This document shows positions 1-9,420 of a DNA stretch of 64,000 nucleotides, piece by piece. The stretch comes from Pusillimonas sp. TS35 (GTDB lineage Bacteria; Pseudomonadota; Gammaproteobacteria; Burkholderiales; Burkholderiaceae_B). The position numbers were made by a program, and so were the translations under genes. The notes below the pieces were generated by a model. It saw only the letters and a program-made list of their open reading frames with translations, had not been told where the DNA came from and searched no databases. Location: assembly GCF_009857885.1 (NCBI RefSeq), contig NZ_WWER01000002.1, positions 186,001 to 250,000 on the forward strand, given 5' to 3'. Numbering within the stretch: position 1 is the first letter of the stretch; each line of letters starts with the position of its first letter.

Positions 1-392
1 CTGCCCGTAGACCACAAGCCCGCTGTCGCATAGTCGGTCATCGTCATCCACAGCGGCGCCTGCCAGCGCTCGCACAGCCATGCCGCCAGGCCTATATGGT
101 CGGGATGCATATGAGTGACGATGACCCGCAGCACAGGCAGGCCATCAAGCGCCTCGGCAAAAATCTGTTCCCATTGTGCCTTCACCTCGTCGCGAGCCAC
201 GCCACAATCGACGATGGTCCAGCCCTCGCGTCCATCGATTTGATCGCGCAGCAGCCAGACATTAATGTGATCCAGCGCAAAGGGCAGCGGCAGACGCACC
301 CAGCGTACGCCGTCGGCCACGGCCAGCGCGGTGCCCGGCTGGGGCAACTGTTCGCCAAGCGGGTACTCGAGTTTCTGCTCGTTAGGGTTCAT
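1..392 (-). CDS. MBL-fold metallo-hydrolase (partial, N-terminal 130 residues)
   Basis: The frame reads from an ATG at 392 leftwards and runs off the window edge, so only the N-terminal part is present. Residues about 35-60 have the first beta-lactamase-fold strands (INVWLLRD, TIVDCGVA) and residues about 93-98 give the metal site HMHPDH, matching the HxHxDH zinc motif of the glyoxalase II/MBL superfamily. A hydrolase role is known for the family; the substrate cannot be told. It is divergent from the LiuR-type regulator, and a LiuR-like palindrome lies 59 bp upstream of its start. A role linked to acyl-CoA or thioester hydrolysis in leucine breakdown is therefore possible but inferred. Confidence 0.85.
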   Translation of the reverse strand, partial: MNPNEQKLEYPLGEQLPQPGTALAVADGVRWVRLPLPFALDHINVWLLRDQIDGREGWTIVDCGVARDEVKAQWEQIFAEALDGLPVLRVIVTHMHPDHIGLAAWLCERWQAPLWMTMTDYATAGLWSTG

Positions 393-450
393 GCGGTATG
401 TCTCCGATAGGGATGCTGTGATTCGATGACGTATTATGGCATCATGTTTA

Positions 451-464
451 CGTTAACGTTAACG
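451..464. promoter_or_regulatory. Putative LiuR operator 1
   Basis: CGTTAACGTTAACG is a perfect 14-bp palindrome, preceded by TTTA so that the left side reads TTTACGTTAACG. It shares the ACGT core and TTTACG half-site with the longer palindrome at 993-1012. It sits 13 bp before the liuR start at 477 and 59 bp before the divergent MBL gene, suitable for autoregulation and control of both. Confidence 0.65.
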
Positions 465-476
465 GCAAGTCAAATC

Positions 477-962
477 ATGGCCGAGCCTACCTGGACCATC
501 TCCGCACTGGCGCAAGAGTTTTCCATTACGCCGCGCACCATACGCTTCTATGAAGACCAAGGCATCGTCAGCCCGCAGCGCGAAGGCCGCAACCGAGTCT
601 ACACCGCACGCGACCGCACACGGCTCAAGCTCGCCTTGCGCGGCAAACGCCTGGGCCTGCAGTTAAGCGAAATCGTCAGCCTGATCAATATGTACGATGC
701 ACCCACCGACACACAGGCCCAGTTGCGCCACTACCTGGACGTGCTGGGCCAACATCGCGCGCAACTGTTGCGCCAGCGCCAGGACATCGACCTCACGCTG
801 AAGGAAATTGACGAACAGGAAACCATCAGCCGTGGCTTGCTGGCGCGCAAACAAGCGGGCACCGGCCGCAAGGCTGCCACGCCTGAGGCCGCCCCTCAGC
901 CCGCCGACGCCGGCAGGGGCCGCAGCGCCAAGGGCCGCGCCAGTAAAGGGCTGCAGACTTGA
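477..962 (+). CDS. liuR: MerR-family regulator of leucine/isovalerate catabolism (LiuR-like)
   Basis: 161 aa from the ATG at 477. An upstream in-frame ATG at 426 would place the operator inside the gene, so the MAEP start is preferred. The N-terminal winged helix-turn-helix (residues 4-70) carries the MerR signatures WTISALAQEF, TPRTIRFYEDQG and NRVYTARDRTRL. It is followed by a dimerisation coiled coil (about 80-125) and a low-complexity Ala/Pro/Lys tail (about 128-161). No metal-binding cysteines are seen, as in LiuR and unlike metal-sensing MerR members. Its position directly before isovaleryl-CoA dehydrogenase and methylcrotonyl-CoA carboxylase genes, and the paired ACGT palindromes flanking it, support the LiuR assignment. 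Confidence 0.85.
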   Translation: MAEPTWTISALAQEFSITPRTIRFYEDQGIVSPQREGRNRVYTARDRTRLKLALRGKRLGLQLSEIVSLINMYDAPTDTQAQLRHYLDVLGQHRAQLLRQRQDIDLTLKEIDEQETISRGLLARKQAGTGRKAATPEAAPQPADAGRGRSAKGRASKGLQT

Positions 963-992
963 TCCGCATCGATTTTTGATGTGTGTACCAAT

Positions 993-1012
993 TTACGTTT
1001 ACGTAAACGTAA
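993..1012. promoter_or_regulatory. Putative LiuR operator 2 in the liuA promoter
   Basis: TTACGTTTACGTAAACGTAA is a perfect 20-bp palindrome between liuR and liuA, 110 bp before the liuA start. It is followed immediately by TATAAA (1013-1018), a plausible -10 element. The palindrome would then occupy the -35/-10 spacer, the usual location for MerR-family binding sites. No strong -35 hexamer is obvious. Confidence 0.75.
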
Positions 1013-1122
1013 TATAAAATCCCTGACACACTATTTCGCTATGCTGCACGCTTAGGCGGACAGTTGTAAAACATACACAGGGGCACCCTCGGGGCTGCCA
1101 CCTCGCCAACATGGAGACGACA

Positions 1123-2301
1123 ATGAATCTGCCTGGCCTGAACTTCGACCTCGGCGCCGACCTGGACATGCTACGCGATGCCGTACGCACGTTCGCGCAG
1201 GCCGAGATCGCCCCCCGCGCCGCCGAGATCGATCGCAGCGACCAATTTCCCATGGACCTGTGGCGAAAATTCGGCGAACTGGGGCTGCTGGGCATGACGG
1301 CCAGCGAAGAGTACGGCGGCGCCAATATGGGCTATCTGGCTCATATGCTGGCCATGGAAGAAATCTCCCGCGCCAGCGCATCGGTGGCGCTGTCGTACGG
1401 CGCACATTCCAATCTGTGCGTGAACCAGATCCACCGCAACGGCACCGAGGCGCAAAAGCGCAAGTACCTGCCCAAGCTCATCTCGGGCGAGCACGTCGGC
1501 GCACTGGCCATGAGCGAACCGGGCGCCGGCTCCGACGTGGTCAGCATGAAGCTGCGCGCTGACAAGAAAGGCGACCGGTACGTGCTCAACGGCACCAAGA
1601 TGTGGATCACCAATGGCCCCGACGCAGATACGCTGGTCGTCTATGCCAAGACCGACCCCGAAGCCCATCAGCGCGGCATCACCGCCTTCATCGTCGAGAA
1701 AGGCTTCAAGGGCTTTTCGGTGGCGCAAAAACTCGACAAACTCGGCATGCGGGGCAGCCATACCGGCGAGCTGGTGTTCCAGGACTGCGAGGTGCCCGAA
1801 GAAAACGTGCTGGGTGCGTTAAACGGCGGCGTCAAGGTGCTGATGAGCGGCCTGGACTACGAACGCGCGGTGCTGGCGGGCGGCCCTTTGGGCATCATGC
1901 AGGCCGTCATGGATGTGGTGGTGCCCTATGTGCATGATCGCAAGCAGTTCGGCCAGCCCATCGGCGAATTCCAGCTTATACAAGGCAAGATGGCCGACCT
2001 GTACACCACGCTGCAGGCCAGCCGCGCATTCTGCTACACCGTGGGCAAAAACCTTGACCAGCTTGGGGCGGGGCATGTGCGCCAGGTGCGTAAAGACTGT
2101 GCCGCGGTCATTCTGTATTGCGCCGAAAAAGCCACCTGGATGGCGGGCGAAGGCGTGCAGATCCTGGGCGGCAACGGCTACATCAACGAATACCCCACCG
2201 GCCGCCTGTGGCGCGACGCCAAGCTGTACGAGATCGGTGCAGGCACCAGCGAGATCCGCCGCATGCTGATCGGGCGCGAGCTATTCAACGAAACAGCCTG
2301 A
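1123..2301 (+). CDS. liuA: Isovaleryl-CoA dehydrogenase
   Basis: 392 aa. The ATG at 1123 is chosen over the in-frame ATG at 1111 because GGAGA lies at correct spacing before it. This FAD enzyme oxidises isovaleryl-CoA to 3-methylcrotonyl-CoA, passing electrons to ETF. Acyl-CoA dehydrogenase signatures are present: [11 protein letters not shown] (substrate/FAD loop), [11 protein letters not shown] and the C-terminal [17 protein letters not shown]. The catalytic glutamate sits in [12 protein letters not shown] (Glu247), the location specific to isovaleryl-CoA dehydrogenase rather than the C-terminal position used by most acyl-CoA dehydrogenases. It is the first gene after the LiuR operator and probably heads the operon that continues to liuD. 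Confidence 0.93.
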   Translation: MNLPGLNFDLGADLDMLRDAVRTFAQAEIAPRAAEIDRSDQFPMDLWRKFGELGLLGMTASEEYGGANMGYLAHMLAMEEISRASASVALSYGAHSNLCVNQIHRNGTEAQKRKYLPKLISGEHVGALAMSEPGAGSDVVSMKLRADKKGDRYVLNGTKMWITNGPDADTLVVYAKTDPEAHQRGITAFIVEKGFKGFSVAQKLDKLGMRGSHTGELVFQDCEVPEENVLGALNGGVKVLMSGLDYERAVLAGGPLGIMQAVMDVVVPYVHDRKQFGQPIGEFQLIQGKMADLYTTLQASRAFCYTVGKNLDQLGAGHVRQVRKDCAAVILYCAEKATWMAGEGVQILGGNGYINEYPTGRLWRDAKLYEIGAGTSEIRRMLIGRELFNETA

Positions 2302-2368
2302 AGCGGGGTATCGTATAAGCAGCCAAGCCGCCTGAACAACCGAAACACCTGACTCTTCCAAGCCTGCC

Positions 2369-4222
2369 ATGACCTACGTCGGCGACCATCAACGCATCGA
2401 ACCCGCAGCGCGCGCCGGCCTCGCGCCGCGCGCTGTTGCGCAAACCATGCTCGATGGCTTCAACCGCCACTACGCACTGTTTCGCTATGGCGCACAGCGC
2501 GCCAAGTCGCTGTTCGAATCGGGCGACTGGCATGGCATCCAACAGCTCGCGCGCGAGCGTATCGAGTACTACGACACACGTGTGCGCGAATGCACCACGG
2601 TGCTGGCGGCGGCCCTCAAGGGCAGCGACGCCAGGCCGGACGATACCAGCTACAAAAATCTCACGCCGGCTCAGGAAGCCTACTGGCAGGCCGTCAAAGC
2701 TGAATTCGTCACGCTGCTGGCGGGCCATCGCCAGCCCGAATGCGCTGAAACGTTCTTCAATTCGGTGTCGTGCCGCATCCTGCATCGGGATTACTTTCAC
2801 AACGATTTTCTGTTTGTGCGCCCGGCCATCGCCACCGAATACCTGGACAGCCGCCTTCCTTCTTACCGTGTGTACTACCCTACCCGCGAAGGCCTGCAGG
2901 CTTCGCTGATCCGCATGCTGGCTGATTTTGGCTTGGCCGCACCGTTTGCCGACCTTCCCGCCGACGCACGCGCGCTGGCCCGCATGGCGGTGCGCCAGCT
3001 GCGCGAGCGGCTGCCGCGCGGCGGCTCGCCGCGCCTGGGCGACGACTGCCAGATCCAAGTGCTCAACTCGCTGTTCTTTCGCAACAAAGGCGCCTATGTG
3101 GTGGGGCGGCTGATCAACCAGGGTGCCATCCACCCCTTCGCCATTGCCCTGCTGCATACGCCGTCGGGCCATGTGTACGTGGACGCACTGCTGCATACCG
3201 CCGACGACTTGAGCACGCTGTTCAGCTTCACGCGCGCGTACTTCCTGGTCGACATGGAAACGCCGGCCGAATATGTCAGCTTCCTGAATTCGCTGTTTCC
3301 GCGCAAGCCCAAGGCCGAGATCTACACCACCATCGGCCTGCAGAAACAAGGCAAGACGCTGTTCTACCGCGACTTCCTGTATCACCTGGTGCATTCGCGC
3401 GACAGCTTCGACCTGGCACCGGGCATACGCGGCCTGGTGATGACAGTGTTCACGCTGCCGTCTTACCCCTACGTGTTCAAGCTGATTCGCGACCGCATTG
3501 CCAAGCCGGGCATGGACCACGCAACGGTGCGCCGCAAGTATCAGATGGTCAAGAAGCACGACCGCGTGGGCCGCATGGCCGATACGTGGGAGTATTCACA
3601 GGTTGCCCTGCCACGCGCGCGCTTTTCGCCCGCCCTGCTTGCCGAGCTGCGCGACCAAGTACCCAGCCTGCTCGAAGAAGACGGCGACACCATCGTACTG
3701 CGGCATGTGTATATCGAGCGCCGCATGACGCCACTAAACCTGTATCTGACGCGGGCATCCGATACGGCGGTAGAGCAGGCCGTGCGCCACTATGGCGACG
3801 CCATCCGCGAACTGGCGGCGGCCAACATCTTCCCGGGCGACATGCTGTTCAAGAACTTCGGCCTCACCCGCCTGGGCCGGGTCGTGTTCTATGATTACGA
3901 TGAAATCCAGCGCATGACGGAGATGAACTTCCGCCGCATCCCGCCCGCCCCCAACCCCGAGGCCGAACTGTCCGACGAACCGTGGTATCCGGTGGGCGCG
4001 AACGATGTATTTCCGGAAGAATTCCGGCATTTCCTGCTGGGCGATCCGCGGGTGCGCCATGCCTTTCTCAAGTATCACGCCGACCTGCTCGATGCCGATT
4101 GGTGGCAGGCTTGCCGCGCGCGCGCCGGCGCCGGACGCATCGAAGATATTTTTCCGTACGAGGCCAGCCGACGCTTGCCAAGCGTTCTCGCCTTTCACCC
4201 TCAATCAGACACCCCACGCTGA
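2369..4222 (+). CDS. aceK: Isocitrate dehydrogenase kinase/phosphatase AceK
   Basis: 617 aa, full length for the family. AceK is bifunctional: it phosphorylates isocitrate dehydrogenase to inactivate it and push isocitrate into the glyoxylate shunt, and also removes the phosphate. The regulatory domain (about 1-310) is followed by the kinase-like domain with the nucleotide-binding segment LPSYPYVFKLIRDRI, the conserved KYQMVKKHDRVGRMADTWEY block, and the catalytic/metal region FPGDMLFKNFG and FYDYDE. It lies 67 bp after liuA on the same strand, inside the leucine operon, rather than beside aceA/aceB as in enterics. Leucine breakdown yields acetyl-CoA, so co-expression with a shunt switch makes metabolic sense (inference). 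Confidence 0.95.
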   Translation: MTYVGDHQRIEPAARAGLAPRAVAQTMLDGFNRHYALFRYGAQRAKSLFESGDWHGIQQLARERIEYYDTRVRECTTVLAAALKGSDARPDDTSYKNLTPAQEAYWQAVKAEFVTLLAGHRQPECAETFFNSVSCRILHRDYFHNDFLFVRPAIATEYLDSRLPSYRVYYPTREGLQASLIRMLADFGLAAPFADLPADARALARMAVRQLRERLPRGGSPRLGDDCQIQVLNSLFFRNKGAYVVGRLINQGAIHPFAIALLHTPSGHVYVDALLHTADDLSTLFSFTRAYFLVDMETPAEYVSFLNSLFPRKPKAEIYTTIGLQKQGKTLFYRDFLYHLVHSRDSFDLAPGIRGLVMTVFTLPSYPYVFKLIRDRIAKPGMDHATVRRKYQMVKKHDRVGRMADTWEYSQVALPRARFSPALLAELRDQVPSLLEEDGDTIVLRHVYIERRMTPLNLYLTRASDTAVEQAVRHYGDAIRELAAANIFPGDMLFKNFGLTRLGRVVFYDYDEIQRMTEMNFRRIPPAPNPEAELSDEPWYPVGANDVFPEEFRHFLLGDPRVRHAFLKYHADLLDADWWQACRARAGAGRIEDIFPYEASRRLPSVLAFHPQSDTPR

Positions 4223-4239
4223 ATCACAGGAGCATTATC

Positions 4240-5421
4240 ATGTCCGATCCCGTCGTTATCGTGTCCATTGCCCGTACGCCCATGGGCGGCATGATGGGCA
4301 GCTTGTCCGGCCTCGCCGCCCATGAACTGGGTGCCATTGCGATCAAGGCTGCCGTCGAACGCGCCGGTATCCAGCCCGAGGCCGTCGATGAAGTCATCAT
4401 GGGCAACGTCCTGCAGGCTGGCCAGGGCCAGGCGCCAGCCCGCCAAGCCGCGCTGGGCGCAGGCCTGCCCAAGGGCGTGGGCTGCACCACCGTCCACAAG
4501 GTGTGCGGCTCCGGCCTGAAGGCTGCCATGTTCGGCCACGACCTGCTGCTTGCCGGCAGTGCAAACGTCATCGTGGCTGGCGGCCAGGAAAGCATGAGCA
4601 ACGCCCCCTACCTGCTGCTGCGCGGCCGCCAGGGCTATCGCTACGGCCATTCCACCGTATACGACCACATGGCCCTGGATGGCCTGGAAGACGCCTACCA
4701 GCGCGGCACCGCCATGGGCGTGTTTGCCGAAGACTGCGCCGCCAAGTATTCCTTCACACGCGAGCAGCAGGACGCCTTCGCGCTCGAGTCGCTGCGCCGC
4801 GCCCGCGCTGCCACGGAAGACGGCAGCTTCAAGTGGGAAATCGCACCCGTGACGGTGGCCGGCCGCAAGGGCGACACGGTGATCGACACAGACGAAGCAC
4901 CCATGAAGGCCATGCCCGAGAAAATTCCCGGCCTCAAGCCCGCCTTCAAGAAAGATGGCACGGTAACGGCCGCCAATGCCTCGTCTATTTCGGACGGCGC
5001 GGCTGCCATGGTGCTGATGCGCGAATCCACCGCCAAGAAACTCGGCGCCACGCCACTGGCCCGCATCGTCGGCCACAGCCAGCACTCGCAAGAACCTGGC
5101 TGGTTCACCACAGCGCCCGTGGGCGCGCTGCAGAAGCTGCTCGAGCGCGCGGGCTGGAAAGCCGAAGACGTCGATCTGTACGAAATCAACGAAGCCTTCG
5201 CGGTGGTGACAATGGCCGCCATGAATGAGCTGAACCTGCCGCACGACAAAGTGAACGTGCACGGCGGCGCCACGGCGATGGGCCACCCCATCGGTGCATC
5301 GGGCGCCCGCCTGATGGCCACGCTGGTCGGCGCGCTGCGCAAAACAGGCGGCAAACGCGGCATCGCCACGCTGTGCATCGGCGGCGGCGAAGCAGTGGCC
5401 ATGGCTATCGAAATGGTCTGA
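4240..5421 (+). CDS. Acetyl-CoA C-acyltransferase (thiolase)
   Basis: 393 aa from the ATG at 4240, preceded by CAGGAG. It is a biosynthetic/degradative thiolase acting on acetoacetyl-CoA or 3-ketoacyl-CoA. The triad is intact: acyl-carrier Cys89 in VHKVCGSGLKA, His349 in GHPIGASGAR and Cys379 in CIGGGEAVA. The signature NEAFAVVTMAAM is also present. Length and motifs fit acetyl-CoA acetyltransferase (AtoB/PhaA type). In this operon it could cleave the acetoacetyl-CoA formed from the acetoacetate end-product of leucine catabolism (inference). It follows aceK by 17 bp. Confidence 0.9.
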   Translation: MSDPVVIVSIARTPMGGMMGSLSGLAAHELGAIAIKAAVERAGIQPEAVDEVIMGNVLQAGQGQAPARQAALGAGLPKGVGCTTVHKVCGSGLKAAMFGHDLLLAGSANVIVAGGQESMSNAPYLLLRGRQGYRYGHSTVYDHMALDGLEDAYQRGTAMGVFAEDCAAKYSFTREQQDAFALESLRRARAATEDGSFKWEIAPVTVAGRKGDTVIDTDEAPMKAMPEKIPGLKPAFKKDGTVTAANASSISDGAAAMVLMRESTAKKLGATPLARIVGHSQHSQEPGWFTTAPVGALQKLLERAGWKAEDVDLYEINEAFAVVTMAAMNELNLPHDKVNVHGGATAMGHPIGASGARLMATLVGALRKTGGKRGIATLCIGGGEAVAMAIEMV

Positions 5422-5458
5422 ACGGCAATGCCGGGCTGCAGTGCGGCTGACCAGGCAT

Positions 5459-5481
5459 CCGGGGCAAGTCATCGGCCCCGG
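5459..5481 (+). terminator. Hairpin in the thiolase-liuB gap
   Basis: CCGGGGC and GCCCCGG form a 7-bp GC stem with a 9-nt loop, 37 bp after the thiolase stop. No U-tract follows, so it may be a processing or attenuating element rather than a true terminator. The gap to liuB is 175 bp, long enough for a separate promoter. Confidence 0.3.
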
Positions 5482-5596
5482 CATTGCTTGGCCGGCACGG
5501 CAGCCAGGCGTGCTGCACACGTCCGGCCGACGTAACCGGCCACCCGCGCCAGCCTGAAACGGGCCGGCCAGAGGAGACATTTTTTCTGGAATCGCT

Positions 5597-7204
5597 ATGC
5601 CCGTCATAGAAAGCAAAATAAATCCCCGGTCGCAGGCGTTCGTCGACAATGCCGCCGCCATGCAAGCCCAGGTCGATGACTTGCGCGACCAGCTCTTGCG
5701 CACCGCACGCGGCGGCACCGATGCCGCGCGCGCCAGACACCTGGCGCGCGGCAAGCTGTTGCCGCGCGACCGTGTCGAGAAACTGCTCGATCCGGGAACG
5801 CCTTTCCTGGAACTTTCGCCCATGGCGGCCCACGATGTCTATAACAACGACGCGCCCGGCGCAGGGCTGATCACGGGCATCGGCCGCGTTGCCGGCATCG
5901 AATGCATGGTGGTGTGCAACGACGCAACAGTAAAGGGCGGCACCTACTATCCACTGACCGTCAAGAAACACCTGCGCGCGCAAGAGATCGCACGCGAGAA
6001 CCGCCTGCCCTGCATTTACCTGGTGGACTCGGGCGGCGCCAATCTGCCAAACCAGGACGAAGTCTTTCCAGACCGAGAACACTTCGGGCGCATCTTCTAC
6101 AACCAGGCCACCATGTCGGCCCTTGGCATTGCCCAGATTGCTGTGGTGATGGGGTCGTGCACAGCTGGCGGCGCCTATGTGCCAGCCATGAGCGATGAGT
6201 CCATCATTGTCAAAAATCAGGGCACGATCTTTCTGGGCGGCCCCCCGCTGGTCAAAGCCGCCACGGGCGAAGTCGTAAGCGCCGAAGACCTGGGCGGCGG
6301 CGACGTGCATACCCGCTTGTCGGGCGTAGCCGATCACCTGGCCAACGACGACTTGCACGCGCTGAACCTGGCCCGCCAGGCCATCGCGCGGCTGAACCTG
6401 CGCAAGCAGCCCGCCATGGCGCTGCGCATACCGGCTGAACCCTTGTACGATCCGCGGGAACTGAACGGCATCATCCCCACAGACACCCGCAAGCCCTATG
6501 ACGTTCGCGAAGTCATTGCCCGCATCGTCGACGGCTCGGAATTCGATGAGTTCAAGGCGCGCTTCGGCACCACGCTGGTGACAGGGTTTGCGCACATACA
6601 CGGCATGCCGGTCGGCATCATCGCCAACAACGGCATCTTGTTCTCCGAAGCCGCGCAAAAAGGCACGCACTTCATCGAGCTGTGCTGCCAGCGCAAGATA
6701 CCGCTGATCTTCCTGCAGAACATCACCGGCTTCATGGTGGGCCGCAAATACGAAAACGAAGGCATCGCGCGCCACGGCGCCAAGATGGTCACAGCCGTAT
6801 CCACCGCATCGGTGCCCAAGTTCACGGTGCTCATCGGCGGGTCATTCGGCGCCGGCAATTACGGCATGTGCGGCCGCGCCTTCGGCCCGCGCATGCTGTT
6901 CCTGTGGCCCAACGCACGCATTTCGGTCATGGGCGGCGAACAGGCGGCCAGTGTGTTGGCCACCGTCAAGCGCGACGGTATCGAGGCTCGCGGCGGCACC
7001 TGGAGCGCCGACGAAGAAGAAGCGTTCAAAGCGCCGATCCGCGACCAGTACGAACACGAAGGCCATCCCTACTACGCCACCGCCCGGCTATGGGACGACG
7101 GCATCATCCAGCCCGCCGACACGCGCCGCGTGTTGGCGCTGGCACTGTCCGCCGCCCTCAATGCCCCGATCGACGACACGCGCTTCGGCGTGTTCCGCAT
7201 GTAA
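5597..7204 (+). CDS. liuB: 3-methylcrotonyl-CoA carboxylase, carboxyltransferase (beta) subunit
   Basis: 535 aa. It transfers the carboxyl group from carboxybiotin to 3-methylcrotonyl-CoA, giving 3-methylglutaconyl-CoA. Two crotonase-fold carboxyltransferase halves are visible. The N-terminal half has the acyl-CoA binding region [13 protein letters not shown] and the oxyanion-type [17 protein letters not shown]. The C-terminal half has [15 protein letters not shown] and [16 protein letters not shown]. The GANLPNQ and VGRKYE wording is typical of methylcrotonyl- rather than propionyl-CoA carboxylase. It is followed 15 bp later by the biotin-carrying partner. Confidence 0.94.
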   Translation: MPVIESKINPRSQAFVDNAAAMQAQVDDLRDQLLRTARGGTDAARARHLARGKLLPRDRVEKLLDPGTPFLELSPMAAHDVYNNDAPGAGLITGIGRVAGIECMVVCNDATVKGGTYYPLTVKKHLRAQEIARENRLPCIYLVDSGGANLPNQDEVFPDREHFGRIFYNQATMSALGIAQIAVVMGSCTAGGAYVPAMSDESIIVKNQGTIFLGGPPLVKAATGEVVSAEDLGGGDVHTRLSGVADHLANDDLHALNLARQAIARLNLRKQPAMALRIPAEPLYDPRELNGIIPTDTRKPYDVREVIARIVDGSEFDEFKARFGTTLVTGFAHIHGMPVGIIANNGILFSEAAQKGTHFIELCCQRKIPLIFLQNITGFMVGRKYENEGIARHGAKMVTAVSTASVPKFTVLIGGSFGAGNYGMCGRAFGPRMLFLWPNARISVMGGEQAASVLATVKRDGIEARGGTWSADEEEAFKAPIRDQYEHEGHPYYATARLWDDGIIQPADTRRVLALALSAALNAPIDDTRFGVFRM

Positions 7205-7219
7205 GCGCAAGGAGTCCAC

Positions 7220-9268
7220 GTGTTCACCACCCTGCTTATCGCAAATCGCGGCGAAATCGCCTGCCGCGTAGCCGCCACCGCGCGGCGCATGGGCCTGCGC
7301 ACAGTCGCGGTCTATTCCGATGCCGATACCACCGCGCGCCATGTCGCCGCCTGCGACACCGCCGTACATATCGGCGGCCCCGAACCGCGCCAGAGCTACC
7401 TGCGCGCCGATGCCATCATCGACGCCGCGCGCCGCAGCGGCGCCCAAGCTATCCATCCAGGCTACGGATTCTTGTCGGAAAACCAAGCCTTTGCCCAGGC
7501 CTGCGCCGACGCGGGCATTGTGTTCGTGGGCCCGCCCGGCAGCGCCATTGCTGCCATGGGCAGCAAATCCGCCGCCAAAAGCCTGATGGAAAAAGCCGGC
7601 GTACCGCTGGTACCCGGCTACCACGGTGACAACCAGGACTCAGCCTTTCTGCAACAGCAGGCCGATGCCATTGGCTATCCGGTGCTCATCAAGGCCAGCG
7701 CCGGTGGCGGCGGCAAAGGCATGCGCATTGTGAACAGCGCCGATGCGTTCGCCGATGCGCTGGCATCTTGCAAGCGAGAAGCCGCCAGCAGTTTTGGCGA
7801 CGACAAGGTATTGATCGAGCGCTACCTCACCAAGCCGCGCCACATCGAGATCCAGGTGTTTGCCGACACCTACGGTAACTGTGTCTATCTGTTCGAGCGC
7901 GACTGTTCTGTGCAGCGGCGCCACCAGAAAGTGATCGAAGAGGCGCCCGCCCCGGGGATGACGGAGGAACGACGCCGCGCCATGGGTGAAGCCGCCGTGG
8001 CGGCCGCCAAAGCCGTGGGTTACGTAGGCGCGGGCACGGTGGAATTCATTGCCGAGCCCGACGGCCGCTTCTACTTCATGGAGATGAACACCCGCCTGCA
8101 GGTAGAGCACCCGGTCACCGAAATGATCACCGGCCACGATCTGGTCGAGTGGCAGCTGCGGGTGGCTGCGGGCCAGCCGCTGCCCGCCCGCCAGGAAAAC
8201 CTGCGCCTGGCCGGGCACGCCATCGAGGCGCGCATCTATGCCGAGAACCCCGACAATGGCTTCCTGCCTTCTATCGGCACGCTATCCACGCTGGTCTTCC
8301 CCCCGCATGTGGCGTTTCGCAATGGCGACGTCCGCGTCGATGGCGGCGTGCGCGTCGGCGATACCATCACGCCCTACTACGACCCGATGATTGCCAAGCT
8401 TATCGTACGAGGCGATGACCGCGACCAGGCCCGCGCACGCATGGCGCAAGCGCTGGCCGACATCCGCAGCGTGGGTGTGCAGACCAATATTGCCTTTCTG
8501 CGCCGGCTGATGCTCGACGACGCCTTTGCGGCCGCCGACCTGGATACCGGGCTGATCGAACGTCGCAACCATGCGTTGTTTCCACCTGCGCGCCCCGCAA
8601 CGGAAACCGAACTCGCCCTGGCCGTGGCAGCCTTGCTGGCGCGCCAGGGGCTGCCCAGCCACAATCCGCGCAATGCGGAACGTCGCCAGGATCCATGGAA
8701 CGCGGCAGACGGCTGGCGCGTGGCGGGCCAATATCGGCAAGCGTTTACCCTGGTTGATGGCAGTATCAGCCGTCAGGTACGCATCGCGAGCGCGGACGGC
8801 GCGTGGACATTCGCCGTGCTACCTGAAGGCGCCACGGCGGCCGACCCCGGCGAAACGCTGGCGCACCACCTGGAATGGCGGGTACAGGAAGCCGGCGGCG
8901 TTTATCAGATCCGCATCCGCCTGGACGGCACGGACGCCAATGCCAGTGTGGTCATTGAGGGGGAACGCATCCATGTGTATGCGCAAGGCGCCACGCGTGT
9001 CCTGCAATTGCACGACCCTGTCACCCATGCCAGCGATGACGCCGGCGATCATGGTGGCAGCCTTGCCGCCCCGATGCCGGGCAAAATCATCGCTATTGCC
9101 GTACAGGCGGGGGATACCGTGCGCAGCGGCGATACCTTGCTGGTCATGGAAGCCATGAAAATGGAGCATACGATCTCTGCCCCGAAGGACGGCACGGTGG
9201 GCGAGATATTCTTTGCGGTGGGCGATCAGGTAACAGATGGCGCCGAATTGATTACACTGGAGAGCTAA
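7220..9268 (+). CDS. liuD: 3-methylcrotonyl-CoA carboxylase, biotin-containing (alpha) subunit
   Basis: 682 aa from a GTG at 7220 with AGGAG 6 bases upstream. Order of domains: biotin carboxylase N-terminal (1-115, FTTLLIANRGEIACRV), ATP-grasp (about 116-320, with KASAGGGGKGMR and EMNTRLQVEHPVTE), biotin carboxylase C-terminal (about 340-445, GHAIEARIYAE), a BT-like linker, then a biotinyl domain with the carrier lysine Lys647 in EAMKMEH. It uses ATP and bicarbonate to carboxylate its own biotin for LiuB. The leucine operon apparently ends here: no 3-methylglutaconyl-CoA hydratase (LiuC) or HMG-CoA lyase (LiuE) follows. Confidence 0.94.
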   Translation: MFTTLLIANRGEIACRVAATARRMGLRTVAVYSDADTTARHVAACDTAVHIGGPEPRQSYLRADAIIDAARRSGAQAIHPGYGFLSENQAFAQACADAGIVFVGPPGSAIAAMGSKSAAKSLMEKAGVPLVPGYHGDNQDSAFLQQQADAIGYPVLIKASAGGGGKGMRIVNSADAFADALASCKREAASSFGDDKVLIERYLTKPRHIEIQVFADTYGNCVYLFERDCSVQRRHQKVIEEAPAPGMTEERRRAMGEAAVAAAKAVGYVGAGTVEFIAEPDGRFYFMEMNTRLQVEHPVTEMITGHDLVEWQLRVAAGQPLPARQENLRLAGHAIEARIYAENPDNGFLPSIGTLSTLVFPPHVAFRNGDVRVDGGVRVGDTITPYYDPMIAKLIVRGDDRDQARARMAQALADIRSVGVQTNIAFLRRLMLDDAFAAADLDTGLIERRNHALFPPARPATETELALAVAALLARQGLPSHNPRNAERRQDPWNAADGWRVAGQYRQAFTLVDGSISRQVRIASADGAWTFAVLPEGATAADPGETLAHHLEWRVQEAGGVYQIRIRLDGTDANASVVIEGERIHVYAQGATRVLQLHDPVTHASDDAGDHGGSLAAPMPGKIIAIAVQAGDTVRSGDTLLVMEAMKMEHTISAPKDGTVGEIFFAVGDQVTDGAELITLES

Positions 9269-9420
9269 GCCGCGAGCCCCCTTGGGCGACGTAGGATTAC
9301 CGCAACAATCCCAAGTTGCCGGGGGCCAGAAATCAGCGTACAGTGGATCCGACTGTATCCCGGTTTTCCCTTCAAAAGTTTTCAGTTTTTCTTGTAAACG
9401 GCAACCGGAACCTCTCAGCT

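Noticed and set aside
2285-3559. 424-residue open frame antisense to aceK
   Set aside because: It mirrors a confident AceK gene, has a composition typical of GC-rich antisense frames (His/Gln/Arg-rich) and no recognisable motif or ribosome-binding site.
4201-5823. 540-residue open frame antisense to the thiolase
   Set aside because: It is a shadow of codon bias in the thiolase and liuB genes, with no domain features.
9269-9420. Small gene between liuD and smg
   Set aside because: In-frame extensions of Smg exist, but the conserved family start is at 9421 and no independent gene with a ribosome-binding site is evident.
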